NCBI RefSeq assembly: GCF_000017805.1
Contig: NC_009767.1
Coordinates: 4,629,001 to 4,693,000, forward strand
Reading direction: 5' to 3'
DNA from: Roseiflexus castenholzii DSM 13941
GTDB taxonomy: Bacteria; Chloroflexota; Chloroflexia; Chloroflexales; Roseiflexaceae
Length of the DNA stretch: 64,000 nucleotides
Shown here in pieces: positions 1-10,200 of the stretch. Made by a program: the position numbers and the translations under genes. The notes below the pieces were generated by a model that worked only from the letters and a program-made list of their open reading frames with translations, ran no database searches and was not told where the DNA came from. The first letter of the stretch is position 1. Every line of letters starts with the position of its first letter.

Positions 1-1
1 T

Positions 2-310
2 GATGAGCGTCGCCTGGTTTGGAATGTGGCGCATCCCGATCACGTTATTGCTCAACGACGCTGGTACGAAGCTCATCGAAAGCACCTGCCAGATCCGACA
101 CTACAAGGGTATGTCTCAGCAATGGATCTGAGTGACGAGGAAGCCCAGCAAGTTCTTGATCGGGCTGTCGAGATTAAGGGGAGCGTCGCCTCTTCGCACG
201 CTATAGAGGATTTATTTACATTTTTTCCTTTCATGGACATCGAGGTAATAAAAGAATGTATCACGGTTACCGCGTCGATGATCCTCGCCAAATACGCACA
301 CGAATGGTAG
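2..310 (+). CDS. C-terminal part of an unknown protein, cut by the window edge
   Basis: The reading frame is open from base 2 through the stop TAG at 308-310, giving 102 residues with no start codon that has a ribosome-binding site. A GTG at 26 is in frame, but the frame continues upstream without a stop, so this is most likely the tail of a longer gene. The segment is soluble, with mixed charge and an acidic stretch (residues LSDEEAQQVLD), and ends in AKYAHEW. I do not recognise a family and see no catalytic motif. No operon link with the next gene is evident, since 190 bases separate them. Confidence 0.5.
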   Translation, partial: DERRLVWNVAHPDHVIAQRRWYEAHRKHLPDPTLQGYVSAMDLSDEEAQQVLDRAVEIKGSVASSHAIEDLFTFFPFMDIEVIKECITVTASMILAKYAHEW

Positions 311-502
311 ATATTTGCAATCGCCTTTACAAGGATTTGCAATGGGAAGAATTGGCGCCATAACCATAGCATTGATGAAATCAGCCTGCCCTCAGATTTT
401 TGGGATCAATGTATTCATCCATATCCTGTTGTACGCCGTATACCGTAAGTGATCCGGTCTTCCGCTTGCACACTGCGCCCTGCGCGCGCAAGGAGCCGTC
501 GT

Positions 503-2347
503 TTGTCTGGCAAAGAATTTACCGTCACCGGCGCGTATGCGTATGATCACCGGTCGCCGGCGCGCTGGGTATGGTCGCATGTGATGCGCTACCCGTGGTT
601 GCCAGTCGCCTTCGTGGTGACAGTGATCGGCATGGCAACGCTGCAAAGCTGGAGCGCTGTGCTGGTCGGCAATGCTTTCGACGCAGTGGTCGGCGGCATT
701 ACGCCGGAACAGTTGACACGATTGGCGTTGATCATTCTGGGGGTGCGCGTCGCATTCGGCGTCATCGATCTTGCCAACAGTTTTGTGGTGCAACTGTTGG
801 CGCAACTGACCGAGCGTAACACGCGCGAGGAGCTGTACGTCAGTCTGCTCGGCAAAAGCCTGACCTTCCACAATCGCCAGCGCACTGGCGACATTATGGC
901 GCGGGCGACGAATGATGTGCAGCAGATCAATTCGATGATCAATCCGGGGATCAGTCTGATTCTCGAGTCGCTGGTGAGTCTGACGGTTCCGCTCATTGCC
1001 ATCACCACCATCCATCCGCACCTGCTCTTTATGCCGGTGCTGTTTCTCGTCAGTTTTGCGTGGGCGCTACGACGCTACAACAACCAGTTGAAGCCGGTGG
1101 CAGGGGCGCTGCGCCAGCAATTTGGCGTGTTGAACGCCGGGCTTGCCGAGACGGTCAGCGGTATCGAGGTGGTGAAAGGGTATGCACAGGAACCGGCGGA
1201 GGAGCGAAAGTTTTCCGCCAATGCGCGCCGTTACCGCGATCTGTTCGTGCGCGAAGGCGGCGTTCAGGCGCGGTATCTGCCACTGCTCCTCTACGGCGTG
1301 ATGCTCGGTCTCGCGTTTGGTCATGCGCTGCTCCTCTGGCGCGCCGGCGAAATTTCGGTCGGGCAGATCATCGGCTACATGGGGCTGCTCGAAGTGTTGC
1401 GCTTCCCGACCTTCATTTCGCTCTTCACGTTTTCGTTGGTGCAACTCGGCATCGCTGGCGCGGAACGGATGCTCTCGACCATCACTGCAAAGACTGAGCT
1501 CGACGAGAATATCGGCGGGCATAGCGCGCCGATCCGAGGTGAAATCCGCTTCGAGCATGTCAGTTTCGGGTATGAGTCGGCGCCTGCGTATCGCATCTCT
1601 GGCAATGCGCAACGACTGCCGCCGGTGCTGCGCAACATCACCTTTACGGCGCACCCTGGCGAAACGATTGCCATTGTGGGACAGACCGGCGCCGGAAAAA
1701 CGACCCTGACACGGCTGGTCAATCGCATCTACGACACCACCGAAGGGCGCGTGTTGATCGATGGTGTCGATGTTCGCGAGTGGAATCTCGATGCGCTGCG
1801 CTCGCAGATTTCGACTATCGAACAGGATATTTTCCTCTTCTCGCGCACAATCGCCGAAAACATCGCGTTTGGGGCGGCAGGCAATGCGACCCGCGAGGAG
1901 ATCGAGTGGGCAGCGCGACAGGCGCAGGCGCACGATTTCATTCTGTCGTTCCCGGATGGGTACGACACCATCATCGGTGAGCGCGGCATGACCCTCTCCG
2001 GCGGGCAGCGCCAGCGCATCGCCATTGCCCGCGCGTTTCTGACCAACCCGCGGATCCTGATCCTCGACGACTCGACCAGCGCCATTGACAGCGCGACGGA
2101 AGACCAGATTCAGCGCGCGATGCGCCGCATCCTCACCGGACGCACAACATTGCTGATAACGCATCGCATTTCGCAGATTCGGTGGGCGGATCGGATTCTG
2201 GTGCTGAAGAATGGTGAACTGGTCGCGCAGGGAACACACGATGAACTGCTTGAAACGAGCGAAGCCTACCGTCGCATTTTTCTGCGGTATGATGCAAGCC
2301 ATACCGTGCCGGTTGCGGTTCGCGGCAGGCGACAGGAGGGCGTATGA
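503..2347 (+). CDS. ABC exporter half-transporter, degenerate-site subunit (TM287-like)
   Basis: A 614-residue half-transporter with an N-terminal six-helix ABC transmembrane domain (about residues 25-320) and a C-terminal nucleotide-binding domain. Seen directly: Walker A GQTGAGKTT (near 393-401), intact signature LSGGQRQR (near 498), Walker B ILILDDSTSAID, and H-loop ITHR. The catalytic Glu after Walker B is Asp (D523), the hallmark of the non-hydrolytic site in heterodimeric exporters such as TM287/288. The second half is the gene at 3603, which has the complementary defects. The TTG start at 503 is chosen because AGGAG lies at 491-495 with 7-base spacing; the upstream GTG at 449 has no such site. 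The stop overlaps the phosphatase start by 4 bases, so translation is probably coupled. Substrate cannot be read from sequence; multidrug or lipid export is typical of the family. Confidence 0.93.
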   Translation: MSGKEFTVTGAYAYDHRSPARWVWSHVMRYPWLPVAFVVTVIGMATLQSWSAVLVGNAFDAVVGGITPEQLTRLALIILGVRVAFGVIDLANSFVVQLLAQLTERNTREELYVSLLGKSLTFHNRQRTGDIMARATNDVQQINSMINPGISLILESLVSLTVPLIAITTIHPHLLFMPVLFLVSFAWALRRYNNQLKPVAGALRQQFGVLNAGLAETVSGIEVVKGYAQEPAEERKFSANARRYRDLFVREGGVQARYLPLLLYGVMLGLAFGHALLLWRAGEISVGQIIGYMGLLEVLRFPTFISLFTFSLVQLGIAGAERMLSTITAKTELDENIGGHSAPIRGEIRFEHVSFGYESAPAYRISGNAQRLPPVLRNITFTAHPGETIAIVGQTGAGKTTLTRLVNRIYDTTEGRVLIDGVDVREWNLDALRSQISTIEQDIFLFSRTIAENIAFGAAGNATREEIEWAARQAQAHDFILSFPDGYDTIIGERGMTLSGGQRQRIAIARAFLTNPRILILDDSTSAIDSATEDQIQRAMRRILTGRTTLLITHRISQIRWADRILVLKNGELVAQGTHDELLETSEAYRRIFLRYDASHTVPVAVRGRRQEGV

Positions 2348-3075
2348 CCCTGGAACAACGCCATATCCGGCTTGAAGGCGCGCATAATGTGCGTGATGTC
2401 GGCGGCTACCCGACCCTCGACGGTCGGATAACGCGGTGGCGCCGATTGCTGCGCGCCGACAGTCTGCACCGCCTGACTGCCGAGGATCAGCAGCGATTGC
2501 GTGCTTACGGCGTGCGCACGATCATCGATCTGCGGTTGCCGTTTGAGGTGACGTATAATCCGAATGTGTTCGCCACGGCGAGTGATGTGCAGTATCTCAA
2601 CCTGCCGCTGATCACCGAGCGCAGTGAGACCAGTATCGAATCACGCGCGCGTTCGGTCGGCGAACTCTATCGGTTGATGCTGGACGAGTGCCAGGAACCG
2701 ATCCGCCAGACACTGGCGACGATGGCGGAAACGGAGGCGCCGGTGCTGGTTCATTGCTTCATCGGCAAGGATCGCACCGGACTGATCACGGCGCTGGCAC
2801 TTGGCGCGGCTGGCGTGCCGGTTGAGACCATTGCCGACGATTATGCGCTGAGCGCGCCGCTCACCATATCGCTGATTGCAGAAATTCGCGCGACGCTGAT
2901 TCGCCTGGGATACGATGTTGAGCGGTTCGACCGACTTTCGCCAGCGCCGCGCGAGGCGATGATGTCAACGATGACATACCTGAACGAACGGTATGGCGGG
3001 ATCGAATCGTACCTTGCCGCCATCGGGCTGACCGATGCCCAGCGCGATGGATTACGGCGACTGTTGTTGGACTGA
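2344..3075 (+). CDS. MptpB-like tyrosine/lipid phosphatase
   Basis: A 243-residue cysteine phosphatase. The catalytic P-loop HCFIGKDRTG (C138, R144) is the CX5R motif with the Gly-Lys-Asp insertion typical of the MptpB/LipA-type family (Y_phosphatase3), whose members hydrolyse phosphotyrosine, phosphoserine and phosphoinositides. The N-terminal NVRDVGGYPT and LRADSLHRLT segments also fit this family. No signal peptide is seen, so the enzyme is cytoplasmic. The ATG overlaps the ABC gene stop (ATGA), so the two are cotranscribed. A phosphatase between two halves of one exporter is unusual; whether it acts on the transporter or its cargo is unknown. Confidence 0.88.
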   Translation: MTLEQRHIRLEGAHNVRDVGGYPTLDGRITRWRRLLRADSLHRLTAEDQQRLRAYGVRTIIDLRLPFEVTYNPNVFATASDVQYLNLPLITERSETSIESRARSVGELYRLMLDECQEPIRQTLATMAETEAPVLVHCFIGKDRTGLITALALGAAGVPVETIADDYALSAPLTISLIAEIRATLIRLGYDVERFDRLSPAPREAMMSTMTYLNERYGGIESYLAAIGLTDAQRDGLRRLLLD

Positions 3076-3295
3076 TGGGCAAGGGGCAATTGTTGGTTGC
3101 CGGTCGGTGCGTGCCGCCAACGCGCCCACACGGGCCGCCGGCACGCCCACGGGTGTATCGCGGGGCGCCGGTTGCGGGCGGGGGAGATAAGGCAAGGAGA
3201 GGGGCAAAAGGATTGCAGGTTGCAGGAAGAAAGATGACGTTCCACGTCGTGAACACGATGCCCTGAGATTGCAGAGGGTTGAACATGGCGCGTCT

Positions 3296-3360
3296 AACCC
3301 CTAACCCCTGGTTCTCAGTTCTCGATTCTCAGTTCTCGGTTCTCGGTTCTCAGTTCTCAT
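3296..3360 (+). repeat. Heptanucleotide repeat tract (CTAACCC then RRTTCTC)
   Basis: Two CTAACCC heptamers run directly into seven imperfect copies of RRTTCTC (GGTTCTC, AGTTCTC, GATTCTC). The period is exactly 7 bp throughout. The same two heptamer classes occur in the same order at 48546-48628. Confidence 0.85.
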
Positions 3361-3361
3361 A

Positions 3362-3545
3362 CTAACTCGCGGTCAGTCAGACAAGATGTTCGAACGCCCG
3401 GTTCGCAATGCGTAACAATCCGCAACGCCCTGGCATCAGCAGCCCCAACGGAGCTTGCACTTGCGGTGAGCGCAGTCGAACCGCGTCCTTAGCGAGGGCT
3501 TTCGCCCGCAGCGCTCTGGCAGTATTGTACGAACGACCGCGATGC
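3362..3545 (-). repeat. Dispersed copy of the A/B module element, inverted
   Basis: Reverse-complement similarity to the end of the big array: it contains GACAAGATGTTCG, a GTAACAATCCGC-type segment, a gene-distal 'gcagccccaacggagcttgcac' like module B, and then CAGCGAGGGCTTT...GCCCGCAGCGC as in module A, but with about 20 bp of module A missing. The matching copy in the other orientation lies at 10440-10575. It is non-coding: the open frame across it is only an upstream extension of the next gene without a ribosome-binding site. Confidence 0.7.
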
Positions 3546-3554
3546 GTATCAGTC

Positions 3555-3592
3555 CCCGGTTCTTGGTTCTCGGTTCTCGGTTCTCGGTTCTC
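3555..3592 (+). repeat. Heptanucleotide repeat tract (GGTTCTC)
   Basis: Five GGTTCTC-type heptamers in a row that end in CTCGGAG. The GGAG at 3593-3596 directly after the last unit is the Shine-Dalgarno of the exporter gene at 3603, so the repeat abuts the translation start. Confidence 0.8.
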
Positions 3593-3602
3593 GGAGTACG
3601 TT

Positions 3603-5501
3603 ATGGGTTTCCTCATGGACGGCCTGGCGGCCGAGGCATACGACCGCAGTTACAGTGATCGGGCGCTGATCCGGCGCATCTGGCGCTATTTCCGCCCCCA
3701 CAGCGGGCGCGTCGCGCTGGTGGCGCTCATGGTTGTCCTCGGATCACTCGTCGCAACGGTCATTCCGATCACGATTTCGCGCAGCATCGAACTGCTGACA
3801 GGCGACCCGGCGGCTCAGGTGTTGATCGGACTCGCCGCCATCATCGCCGTTATGGGCGCGTTGGGGTGGTTCTTCAACTTCGTGCGGCAGACCTTCTCGG
3901 CGCGCGCGGTTGGCGATGTGGTGCTGGCGCTGCGCGAAGACGCATATCGCGCCGTGTTGCAGCGCGATATGTCGTTCTACGACCAGTACGCCTCGGGGCG
4001 CATCGTCAGCCGGGTAACCTCGGATACGCAGGATTTTGCAACGGTCGTGACGCTGACAATCGATCTGCTCAGCCAGTTGTTGCTGGTCGTGATCATCGCA
4101 GTGGTCATGGTCACGATCAACTGGCAACTGGCGCTGATCACGCTGGCGACCGGTCCGATTGTCATTGCGGCGGCGCTGACGTTCCGCCATGTTGCGCGAC
4201 TGACGACGCGCCAGGCGCAACGCGCGCTGGCGAATGTCAACGCTTCGATCCAGGAAACGGTCAGCGGCATTGCAGTCGCTAAAAGTTTCCGCCAGGAAGC
4301 GGCGATCTATCAGCAGTTCCGCCAGACGAACGAACTGGCGTTTCAGGTGCGTTTGCGCCAGGGACTCGTCTTCAGCAGTATCTTTCCGATATTGAACCTG
4401 CTCTCCGGTATTGCCATTGCCACAATTATCTACTTCGGCGGACGGTTGGCGCTTGGTGGGTCGGTTTCGGTTGGGGAATGGTATCTGTTTGTGCAGAGTC
4501 TGGCGATCTACTTCTTCCCATTGACCAGCATCGCGTCGTTCTGGAGCCAGTTTCAACAAGGGTTATCCGCTAGCGAGCGCGTCTTCGCACTGATCGACGC
4601 CGAGCCGAAGGTGGTGCAGATTGGGAATGAACCGGCGCCACACCTCATCGGGCGTATCGAGTTTCGGGATGTGTGGTTCACCTACGATACCGGACAGGAT
4701 CGCACCGCAGGATCGCCATCGTCCGCATCGGTGCAGTGGGTGTTGCCGGGGTTCTCGCTCGTGATCCCCGCGGGGCAGAAACTGGCCGTCGTGGGGCACA
4801 CCGGCGCCGGCAAGTCGAGCCTGATCAAACTGATCACCCGCTTCTATGAGTTTCAGGCAGGTCAATTGCTCATCGACGGACGCGATATTCGCGCGCTGGA
4901 CCTGGCGCAGTACCGCCGACAGATCGGGCTGGTGCCGCAGTCGCCGTTTTTGTTTTCCGGTACCGTCGCCGACAACATTCGCTATGGTCGTCCAGAAGCG
5001 ACGATGGCGGATGTGGAGACGGCAGCGCGCCGGTTGGGGAGCGAGTGGATCGCGGACCTGCCCCATGGTCTGGAGACGGATGTCGGCGAGCGCGGCGCGC
5101 GACTGTCGCTTGGGCAAAGGCAGTTGGTCGCATTGGCGCGGGTTCTGTTGCAAAACCCATCGATCTTCATCCTCGACGAAGCCACGGCGAGCATCGATCC
5201 ATTCACCGAAACCCAGGTTCAGGAAGGGCTGGATGTCGTGATGCAGGGGCGAACGAGCATTATTATTGCCCACCGTCTCTCGACCGTCCGTACCGCCGAC
5301 CGGATCATTGTGCTCAAACAGGGGCGAATCATCGAAGAAGGAAACCACGACGATCTTCTGGCATCGGGCGGGCATTACGCCGAACTGTACAATACGTACT
5401 TCCGCCACCAGTCGCTGGATTATAAGCCATGGGAGGAAGAGAGCCGAGAACTGAGCGCCAAGAACCTGGGATCGCAGGCGTTTCGCCCGCATGCGGGTTA
5501 G
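3603..5501 (+). CDS. ABC exporter half-transporter, catalytic-site subunit (TM288-like)
   Basis: A 632-residue half-transporter, with six membrane helices (about 40-320) and a C-terminal nucleotide-binding domain. Seen: Walker A GHTGAGKSS (K404), signature LSLGQRQL (501-508) in place of LSGGQ, Walker B IFILDEATASID with the catalytic Glu intact (E526), and H-loop IAHR. The degenerate signature plus intact Glu is the mirror image of the 503-2347 subunit, so together they give one active and one degenerate ATP site. The ATG at 3603 has GGAG 6 bases upstream; the frame is open back to 3408, but that part is repeat DNA. It is separated from its partner by the phosphatase and about 530 bp of repeats, so it may have its own promoter. 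Confidence 0.93.
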   Translation: MGFLMDGLAAEAYDRSYSDRALIRRIWRYFRPHSGRVALVALMVVLGSLVATVIPITISRSIELLTGDPAAQVLIGLAAIIAVMGALGWFFNFVRQTFSARAVGDVVLALREDAYRAVLQRDMSFYDQYASGRIVSRVTSDTQDFATVVTLTIDLLSQLLLVVIIAVVMVTINWQLALITLATGPIVIAAALTFRHVARLTTRQAQRALANVNASIQETVSGIAVAKSFRQEAAIYQQFRQTNELAFQVRLRQGLVFSSIFPILNLLSGIAIATIIYFGGRLALGGSVSVGEWYLFVQSLAIYFFPLTSIASFWSQFQQGLSASERVFALIDAEPKVVQIGNEPAPHLIGRIEFRDVWFTYDTGQDRTAGSPSSASVQWVLPGFSLVIPAGQKLAVVGHTGAGKSSLIKLITRFYEFQAGQLLIDGRDIRALDLAQYRRQIGLVPQSPFLFSGTVADNIRYGRPEATMADVETAARRLGSEWIADLPHGLETDVGERGARLSLGQRQLVALARVLLQNPSIFILDEATASIDPFTETQVQEGLDVVMQGRTSIIIAHRLSTVRTADRIIVLKQGRIIEEGNHDDLLASGGHYAELYNTYFRHQSLDYKPWEEESRELSAKNLGSQAFRPHAG

Positions 5502-5753
5502 ATGGCGGGAAGAAGAGAACTGAGAACTGAGAACTGGTACTCATACACGGTCATGTGGACCATGCATGGTTTTCGAGAACATCATCCGGCATCGCCCGGT
5601 GCAGCCCGCGCAGGCGGGCCCGGCAACCGTAGCCCGCGGCGGCTACAGCCGGGCGGACTGCTAACGCGCGGGGCGGATCGTTGCGCCTTGCCCAACGAAC
5701 GCGCGACCATCGTGTCTGACTGACCGCACGTTCGTATGAGAACCAGAAGATTA
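5502..5753. repeat. Intergenic repeat remnants between convergent genes
   Basis: Contains three inverted heptamers GAGAACT (5515-5536), a hairpin GTAGCC-CGCGGC-GGCTAC near 5630-5647, and a segment near 5660-5750 (GGATCGTTGCGCCTTGC, CGCGCGACCATC, TGTCTGACTG) resembling the terminal part of the dispersed element at 10510-10575. No gene is seen. Confidence 0.55.
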
Positions 5754-6332
5754 TCATTGGCGGGAGGAGGCGGTTCGTCGTGGAGACCAGATGCGGCGGA
5801 TGAATCGCACGACGACAATGGCGAAGAGCGCAAGAGTTATGATTGCCAGGATCGGCGCCAACACAGCCAGGATCGACACCAGTAACGAGATAAGGTCCTC
5901 AATGGCGCTGACCACCGGATTCGCCACGCCGCCGGTGGTTGCGGTTGCAACCGGTCGCACGGCGCTACGCCCGACGTGGGTTGCGCCAGCCGCCAGGATG
6001 CCGCAGATCGCCGCCAAAACCGGATCAACGGCGCCGGTCGAACTGTTTGCCGCCAGGAAGACAATCGCACCAGCCGCCGGGCTTATGATCATGCCGGCAA
6101 GGTGCAGTGCGTGATCGACTGCCGGGATTTTGTCGCCGATGAAATCGAGCAGGGTCAGCACAGCGACGACCAGCAGGAAGACCGGATGTTCCACCACATC
6201 GTAGGGCGCATTGAGGTGAATAAGGTCGGTATAGCGCGCCAGAAGACCGACCGTGAGCAGTGGAATATAGGCATTGAGACCTGCGGCAGTCGATAGACCA
6301 AACGCGGATAAGATGCCGAGCAAACCCGTCAT
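5754..6332 (-). CDS. DUF4126 integral membrane protein
   Basis: A 192-residue hydrophobic protein with about five predicted membrane segments and a basic tail (RFIRRIWSPRRTASSRQ). The N-terminal LSTAAGLNAYIPLL and the GDKIPAVDHALH and HVGRSAVRP segments match the DUF4126 family, whose function is unknown. The start is supported by GAAGGAA about 6 bases upstream on the minus strand. It is divergent from the cupin gene (6333-6550 between them) and convergent with the exporter. Confidence 0.8.
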   Translation of the reverse strand: MTGLLGILSAFGLSTAAGLNAYIPLLTVGLLARYTDLIHLNAPYDVVEHPVFLLVVAVLTLLDFIGDKIPAVDHALHLAGMIISPAAGAIVFLAANSSTGAVDPVLAAICGILAAGATHVGRSAVRPVATATTGGVANPVVSAIEDLISLLVSILAVLAPILAIITLALFAIVVVRFIRRIWSPRRTASSRQ

Positions 6333-6550
6333 CGTCGTTTCCTTCAGTCATCGGCGCCAGAAGTCCTTGCTATGAGATCACAGCAAGCCCTGTCGAGAAT
6401 TGCACGTTCAGCGCGACACACTTCGGATGGCGCACAACCCGACGGCACAGAAGACCGGATTCATTGTGCGCCCGGGCAATCCCCTCTGCCCCTTGCATCA
6501 ATGATACGTCACAACTGGAGAGAACGTTTCACAACGGAGAGGAACAAACC

Positions 6551-6886
6551 ATGACAGAACCACAGCAAGAACGCTGGTTCGAAGTCGCACCCGGCATCCG
6601 CCGCCGCACGATTGCCGTCACCGGGCGAATGCAGCAGATCCTTGTCGAGTTGGATCAGGGAGCGCGGTTGCCGGAGCATCGCCATCCCCACGAACAGATC
6701 ACGCACCTCATTTCGGGGAGACTGCGCTTTTTCATCGAAGGGAAGGTACGGGAAGTCAAGCCAGGCGACACAGTCGCATTACCGGGCAACATGCCACATG
6801 GCGTCGAAGCGCTTGAAGCGTCGCTGGCAATCGACACGTTCAGCCCGCCGCGCGAAGACATGCTGGCACAGGACGCCGCCCCTTGA
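6551..6886 (+). CDS. Small single-domain cupin
   Basis: A 111-residue cupin. Motif 1 is EHRHPHEQITHLISGRL (metal ligands His, His, Glu) and motif 2 is PGDTVALPGNMPHGVEAL (His). The fold usually binds a divalent metal; possible roles include sugar-phosphate isomerisation, dioxygenation or small-ligand sensing. The ATG at 6551 follows GGAGAGGAA with good spacing, and the open frame upstream has no such site. It is a lone gene, followed by the 3.7-kb repeat region. Confidence 0.85.
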   Translation: MTEPQQERWFEVAPGIRRRTIAVTGRMQQILVELDQGARLPEHRHPHEQITHLISGRLRFFIEGKVREVKPGDTVALPGNMPHGVEALEASLAIDTFSPPREDMLAQDAAP

Positions 6887-7290
6887 GGTCTGCGCTGCAC
6901 CATCCGACCTGAAGGGTCTTGAGGGAAAACATTGTGCGTGGATGAACGGGCGGACTAGAGCAATCCCTTCGCTTACGCAACGAGCTTACGGCTATGTGTA
7001 TGCTGCTTCTGACGTCACGGGAGAATTTCGTATACCACACATACGATACTAGCATGCTATCATACTAGCAAAACACGCACACATCTCACCTCCGCTTGTC
7101 CCACAACGCATTGACATACTGTTGCGCACTGCAACAGTCAACATGCACCGGCAGTCGGGGATGGCATGACCGCGCCTCGGCGTCAGCAGTCCCGGTGGGG
7201 CTTCCACGTGCGGTGTGCACGGTCGAACCACCTGCTCAGCGAGGGCTTTCGTCCGTCGATAAATGGCTTCGCCTGGTACACTGGCATTGT
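6887..7290. other. Gene-free stretch leading into the tandem array
   Basis: No gene is seen. The right part (about 7150-7260) is a decayed copy of the dispersed element in the orientation opposite to the array: GTCAGCAGTCCCGGTGGGGCTTCCACGTGCGG, with the series split here as GTCAGCAGTCCCGGTGG and GGCTTCCACGTGCGG, then GGTCGAACCACC and CAGCGAGGGCTTTCG. The left part holds AT-rich near-palindromes around 7045-7070. Confidence 0.5.
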
Positions 7291-10200
7291 GTAGAATGTC
7301 AAACCGCCTGCGGTGCGCACGGTCGAACCGCGTCCTCATACTTATGCGCGATCATTCGCACAAGACTGCCGGGTGCGCAGCAAGACGCCAAGGCGCTGCG
7401 GGCTAAAGCCCTCGCTGAGGTGGAATGTCAAACCGCCTGCGGTGCGCACGGTCGAACCGCGTCCTCATACTTATGCGCGATCATTCGCACAAGACTGCCG
7501 GGTGCGCAGCAAGACGCCAAGGCGCTGCGGGCTAAAGCCCTCGCTGAGGACGTGCAAGCCCCTTCGGGGCTGCTCATGTTGTGTGCTCGCAGGTGATCGC
7601 GCATGTGCCAAAGTCCTCGCTGAGGTGGAATGTCAAACCGCCTGCGGTGCGCACGGTCGAACCGCGTCCTCATACTTATGCGCGATCATTCGCACAAGAC
7701 TGCCGGGTGCGCAGCAAGACGCCAAGGCGCTGCGGGCTAAAGCCCTCGCTGAGGACGTGCAAGCCCCTTCGGGGCTGCTCATGTTGTGTGCTCGCAGGTG
7801 ATCGCGCATGTGCCAAAGTCCTCGCTGAGGTGGAATGTCAAACCGCCTGCGGTGCGCACGGTCGAACCGCGTCCTCATACTCATGCGCGATCATTCGCAC
7901 AAGACTGCCGGGTGCGCAGCAAGACGCCAAGGCGCTGCGGGCTAAAGCCCTCGCTGAGGTGGAATGTCAAACCGCCTGCGGTGCGCACGGTCGAACCGCG
8001 TCCTCATACTTATGCGCGATCATTCGCACAAGACTGCCGGGTGCGCAGCAAGACGCCAAGGCGCTGCGGGCTAAAGCCCTCGCTGAGGTGGAATGTCAAA
8101 CCGCCTGCGGTGCGCACGGTCGAACCGCGTCCTCATACTTATGCGCGATCATTCGCACAAGACTGCCGGGTGCGCAGCAAGACGCCAAAGCGCTGCGGGC
8201 TAAAGCCCTCGCTGAGGTGGAATGTCAAACCGCCTGCGGTGCGCACGGTCGAACCGCGTCCTCATACTCATGCGCGATCATTCGCACAAGACTGCCGGGT
8301 GCGCAGCAAGACGCCAAGGCGCTGCGGGCTAAAGCCCTCGCTGAGGTGGAATGTCAAACCGCCTGCGGTGCGCACGGTCGAACCGCGTCCTCATACTCAT
8401 GCGCGATCATTCGCACAAGACTGCCGGGTGCGCAGCAAGACGCCAAGGCGCTGCGGGCTAAAGCCCTCGCTGAGGTGGAATGTCAAACCGCCTGCGGTGC
8501 GCACGGTCGAACCGCGTCCTCATACTTATGCGCGATCATTCGCACAAGACTGCCGGGTGCGCAGCAAGACGCCAAGGCGCTGCGGGCTAAAGCCCTCGCT
8601 GAGGTGGAATGTCAAACCGCCTGCGGTGCGCACGGTCGAACCGCGTCCTCATACTTATGCGCGATCATTCGCACAAGACTGCCGGGTGCGCAGCAAGACG
8701 CCAAGGCGCTGCGGGCTAAAGCCCTCGCTGAGGACGTGCAAGCCCCTTCGGGGCTGCTCATGTTGTGTGCTCGCAGGTGATCGCGCATGTGCCAAAGCCC
8801 TCGCTGAGGTGGAATGTCAAACCGCCTGCGGTGCGCACGGTCAAACCGCGTCCTCATACTTATGCGCGATCATTCGCACAAGACTGCCGGGTGCGCAGCA
8901 AGACGCCAAGGCGCTGCGGGCTAAAGCCCTCGCTGAGGTGGAATGTCAAACCGCCTGCGGTGCGCACGGTCGAACCGCGTCCTCATACTTATGCGCGATC
9001 ATTCGCACAAGACTGCCGGGTGCGCAGCAAGACGCCAAGGCGCTGCGGGCTAAAGCCCTCGCTGAGGTGGAATGTCAAACCGCCTGCGGTGCGCGCGGTC
9101 GAACCGCGTCCTCATACTTATGCGCGATCATTCGCACAAGACTGCCGGGTGCGCAGCAAGACGCCAAAGCGCTGCGGGCTAAAGCCCTCGCTGAGGTGGA
9201 ATGTCAAACCGCCTGCGGTGCGCACGGTCGAACCGCGTCCTCATACTCATGCGCGATCATTCGCACAAGACTGCCGGGTGCGCAGCAAGACGCCAAAGCG
9301 CTGCGGGCTAAAGCCCTCGCTGAGGACGTGCAAGCCCCTTCGGGGCTGCTCATGTTGTGTGCTCGCAGGTGATCGCGCATGTGCCAAAGCCCTCGCTGAG
9401 GTGGAATGTCAAACCGCCTGCGGTGCGCGCGGTCGAACCGCGTCCTCATACTTATGCGCGATCATTCGCACAAGACTGCCGGGTGCGCAGCAAGACGCCA
9501 AGGCGCTGCGGGCTAAAGCCCTCGCTGAGGACGTGCAAGCCCCTTCGGGGCTGCTCATGTTGTGTGCTCGCAGGTGATCGCGCATGTGCCAAAGTCCTCG
9601 CTGAGGTGGAATGTCAAACCGCCTGCGGTGCGCACGGTCGAACCGCGTCCTCATACTTATGCGCGATCATTCGCACAAGACTGCCGGGTGCGCAGCAAGA
9701 CGCCAAGGCGCTGCGGGCTAAAGCCCTCGCTGAGGACGTGCAAGCCCCTTCGGGGCTGCTCATGTTGTGTGCTCGCAGGTGATCGCGCATGTGCCAAAGT
9801 CCTCGCTGAGGACGTGCAAGCCCCTTCGGGGCTGCTCATGTTGTGTGCTCGCAGGTGATCGCGCATGTGCCAAAGTCCTCGCTGAGGACGTGCAAGCCCC
9901 TTCGGGGCTGCTCATGTTGTGTGCTCGCAGGTGATCGCGCATGTGCCAAAGTCCTCGCTGAGGTGGAATGTCAAACCGCCTGCGGTGCGCACGGTCGAAC
10001 CGCGTCCTCATACTCATGCGCGATCATTCGCACAAGACTGCCGGTGTGCGCAGCAAGACGCCAAGGCGCTGCGGGCTAAAGCCCTCGCTGAGGACGTGCA
10101 AGCCCCTTCGGGGCTGCTCATGTTGTGTGCTCGCAGGTGATCGCGCATGTGCCAAAGTCCTCGCTGAGGACGTGCAAGCCCCTTCGGGGCTGCTCATGTT

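Noticed and set aside
449..502. GTG start of the first exporter gene at 449
   Set aside because: No Shine-Dalgarno and an unlikely Arg/Ser-rich extension; TTG at 503 has AGGAG with good spacing.
3075..3266. Small gene of 63 residues after the phosphatase
   Set aside because: Low-complexity Pro/Arg/Gly sequence without recognisable similarity; overlaps repeat DNA and has no clear ribosome-binding site beyond the phosphatase stop.
3296..3312. Telomere-like CCCTAA repeats
   Set aside because: Only two to three heptamer units (CCCCTAA) occur, inside a wider family of unrelated heptamers in a bacterial chromosome.
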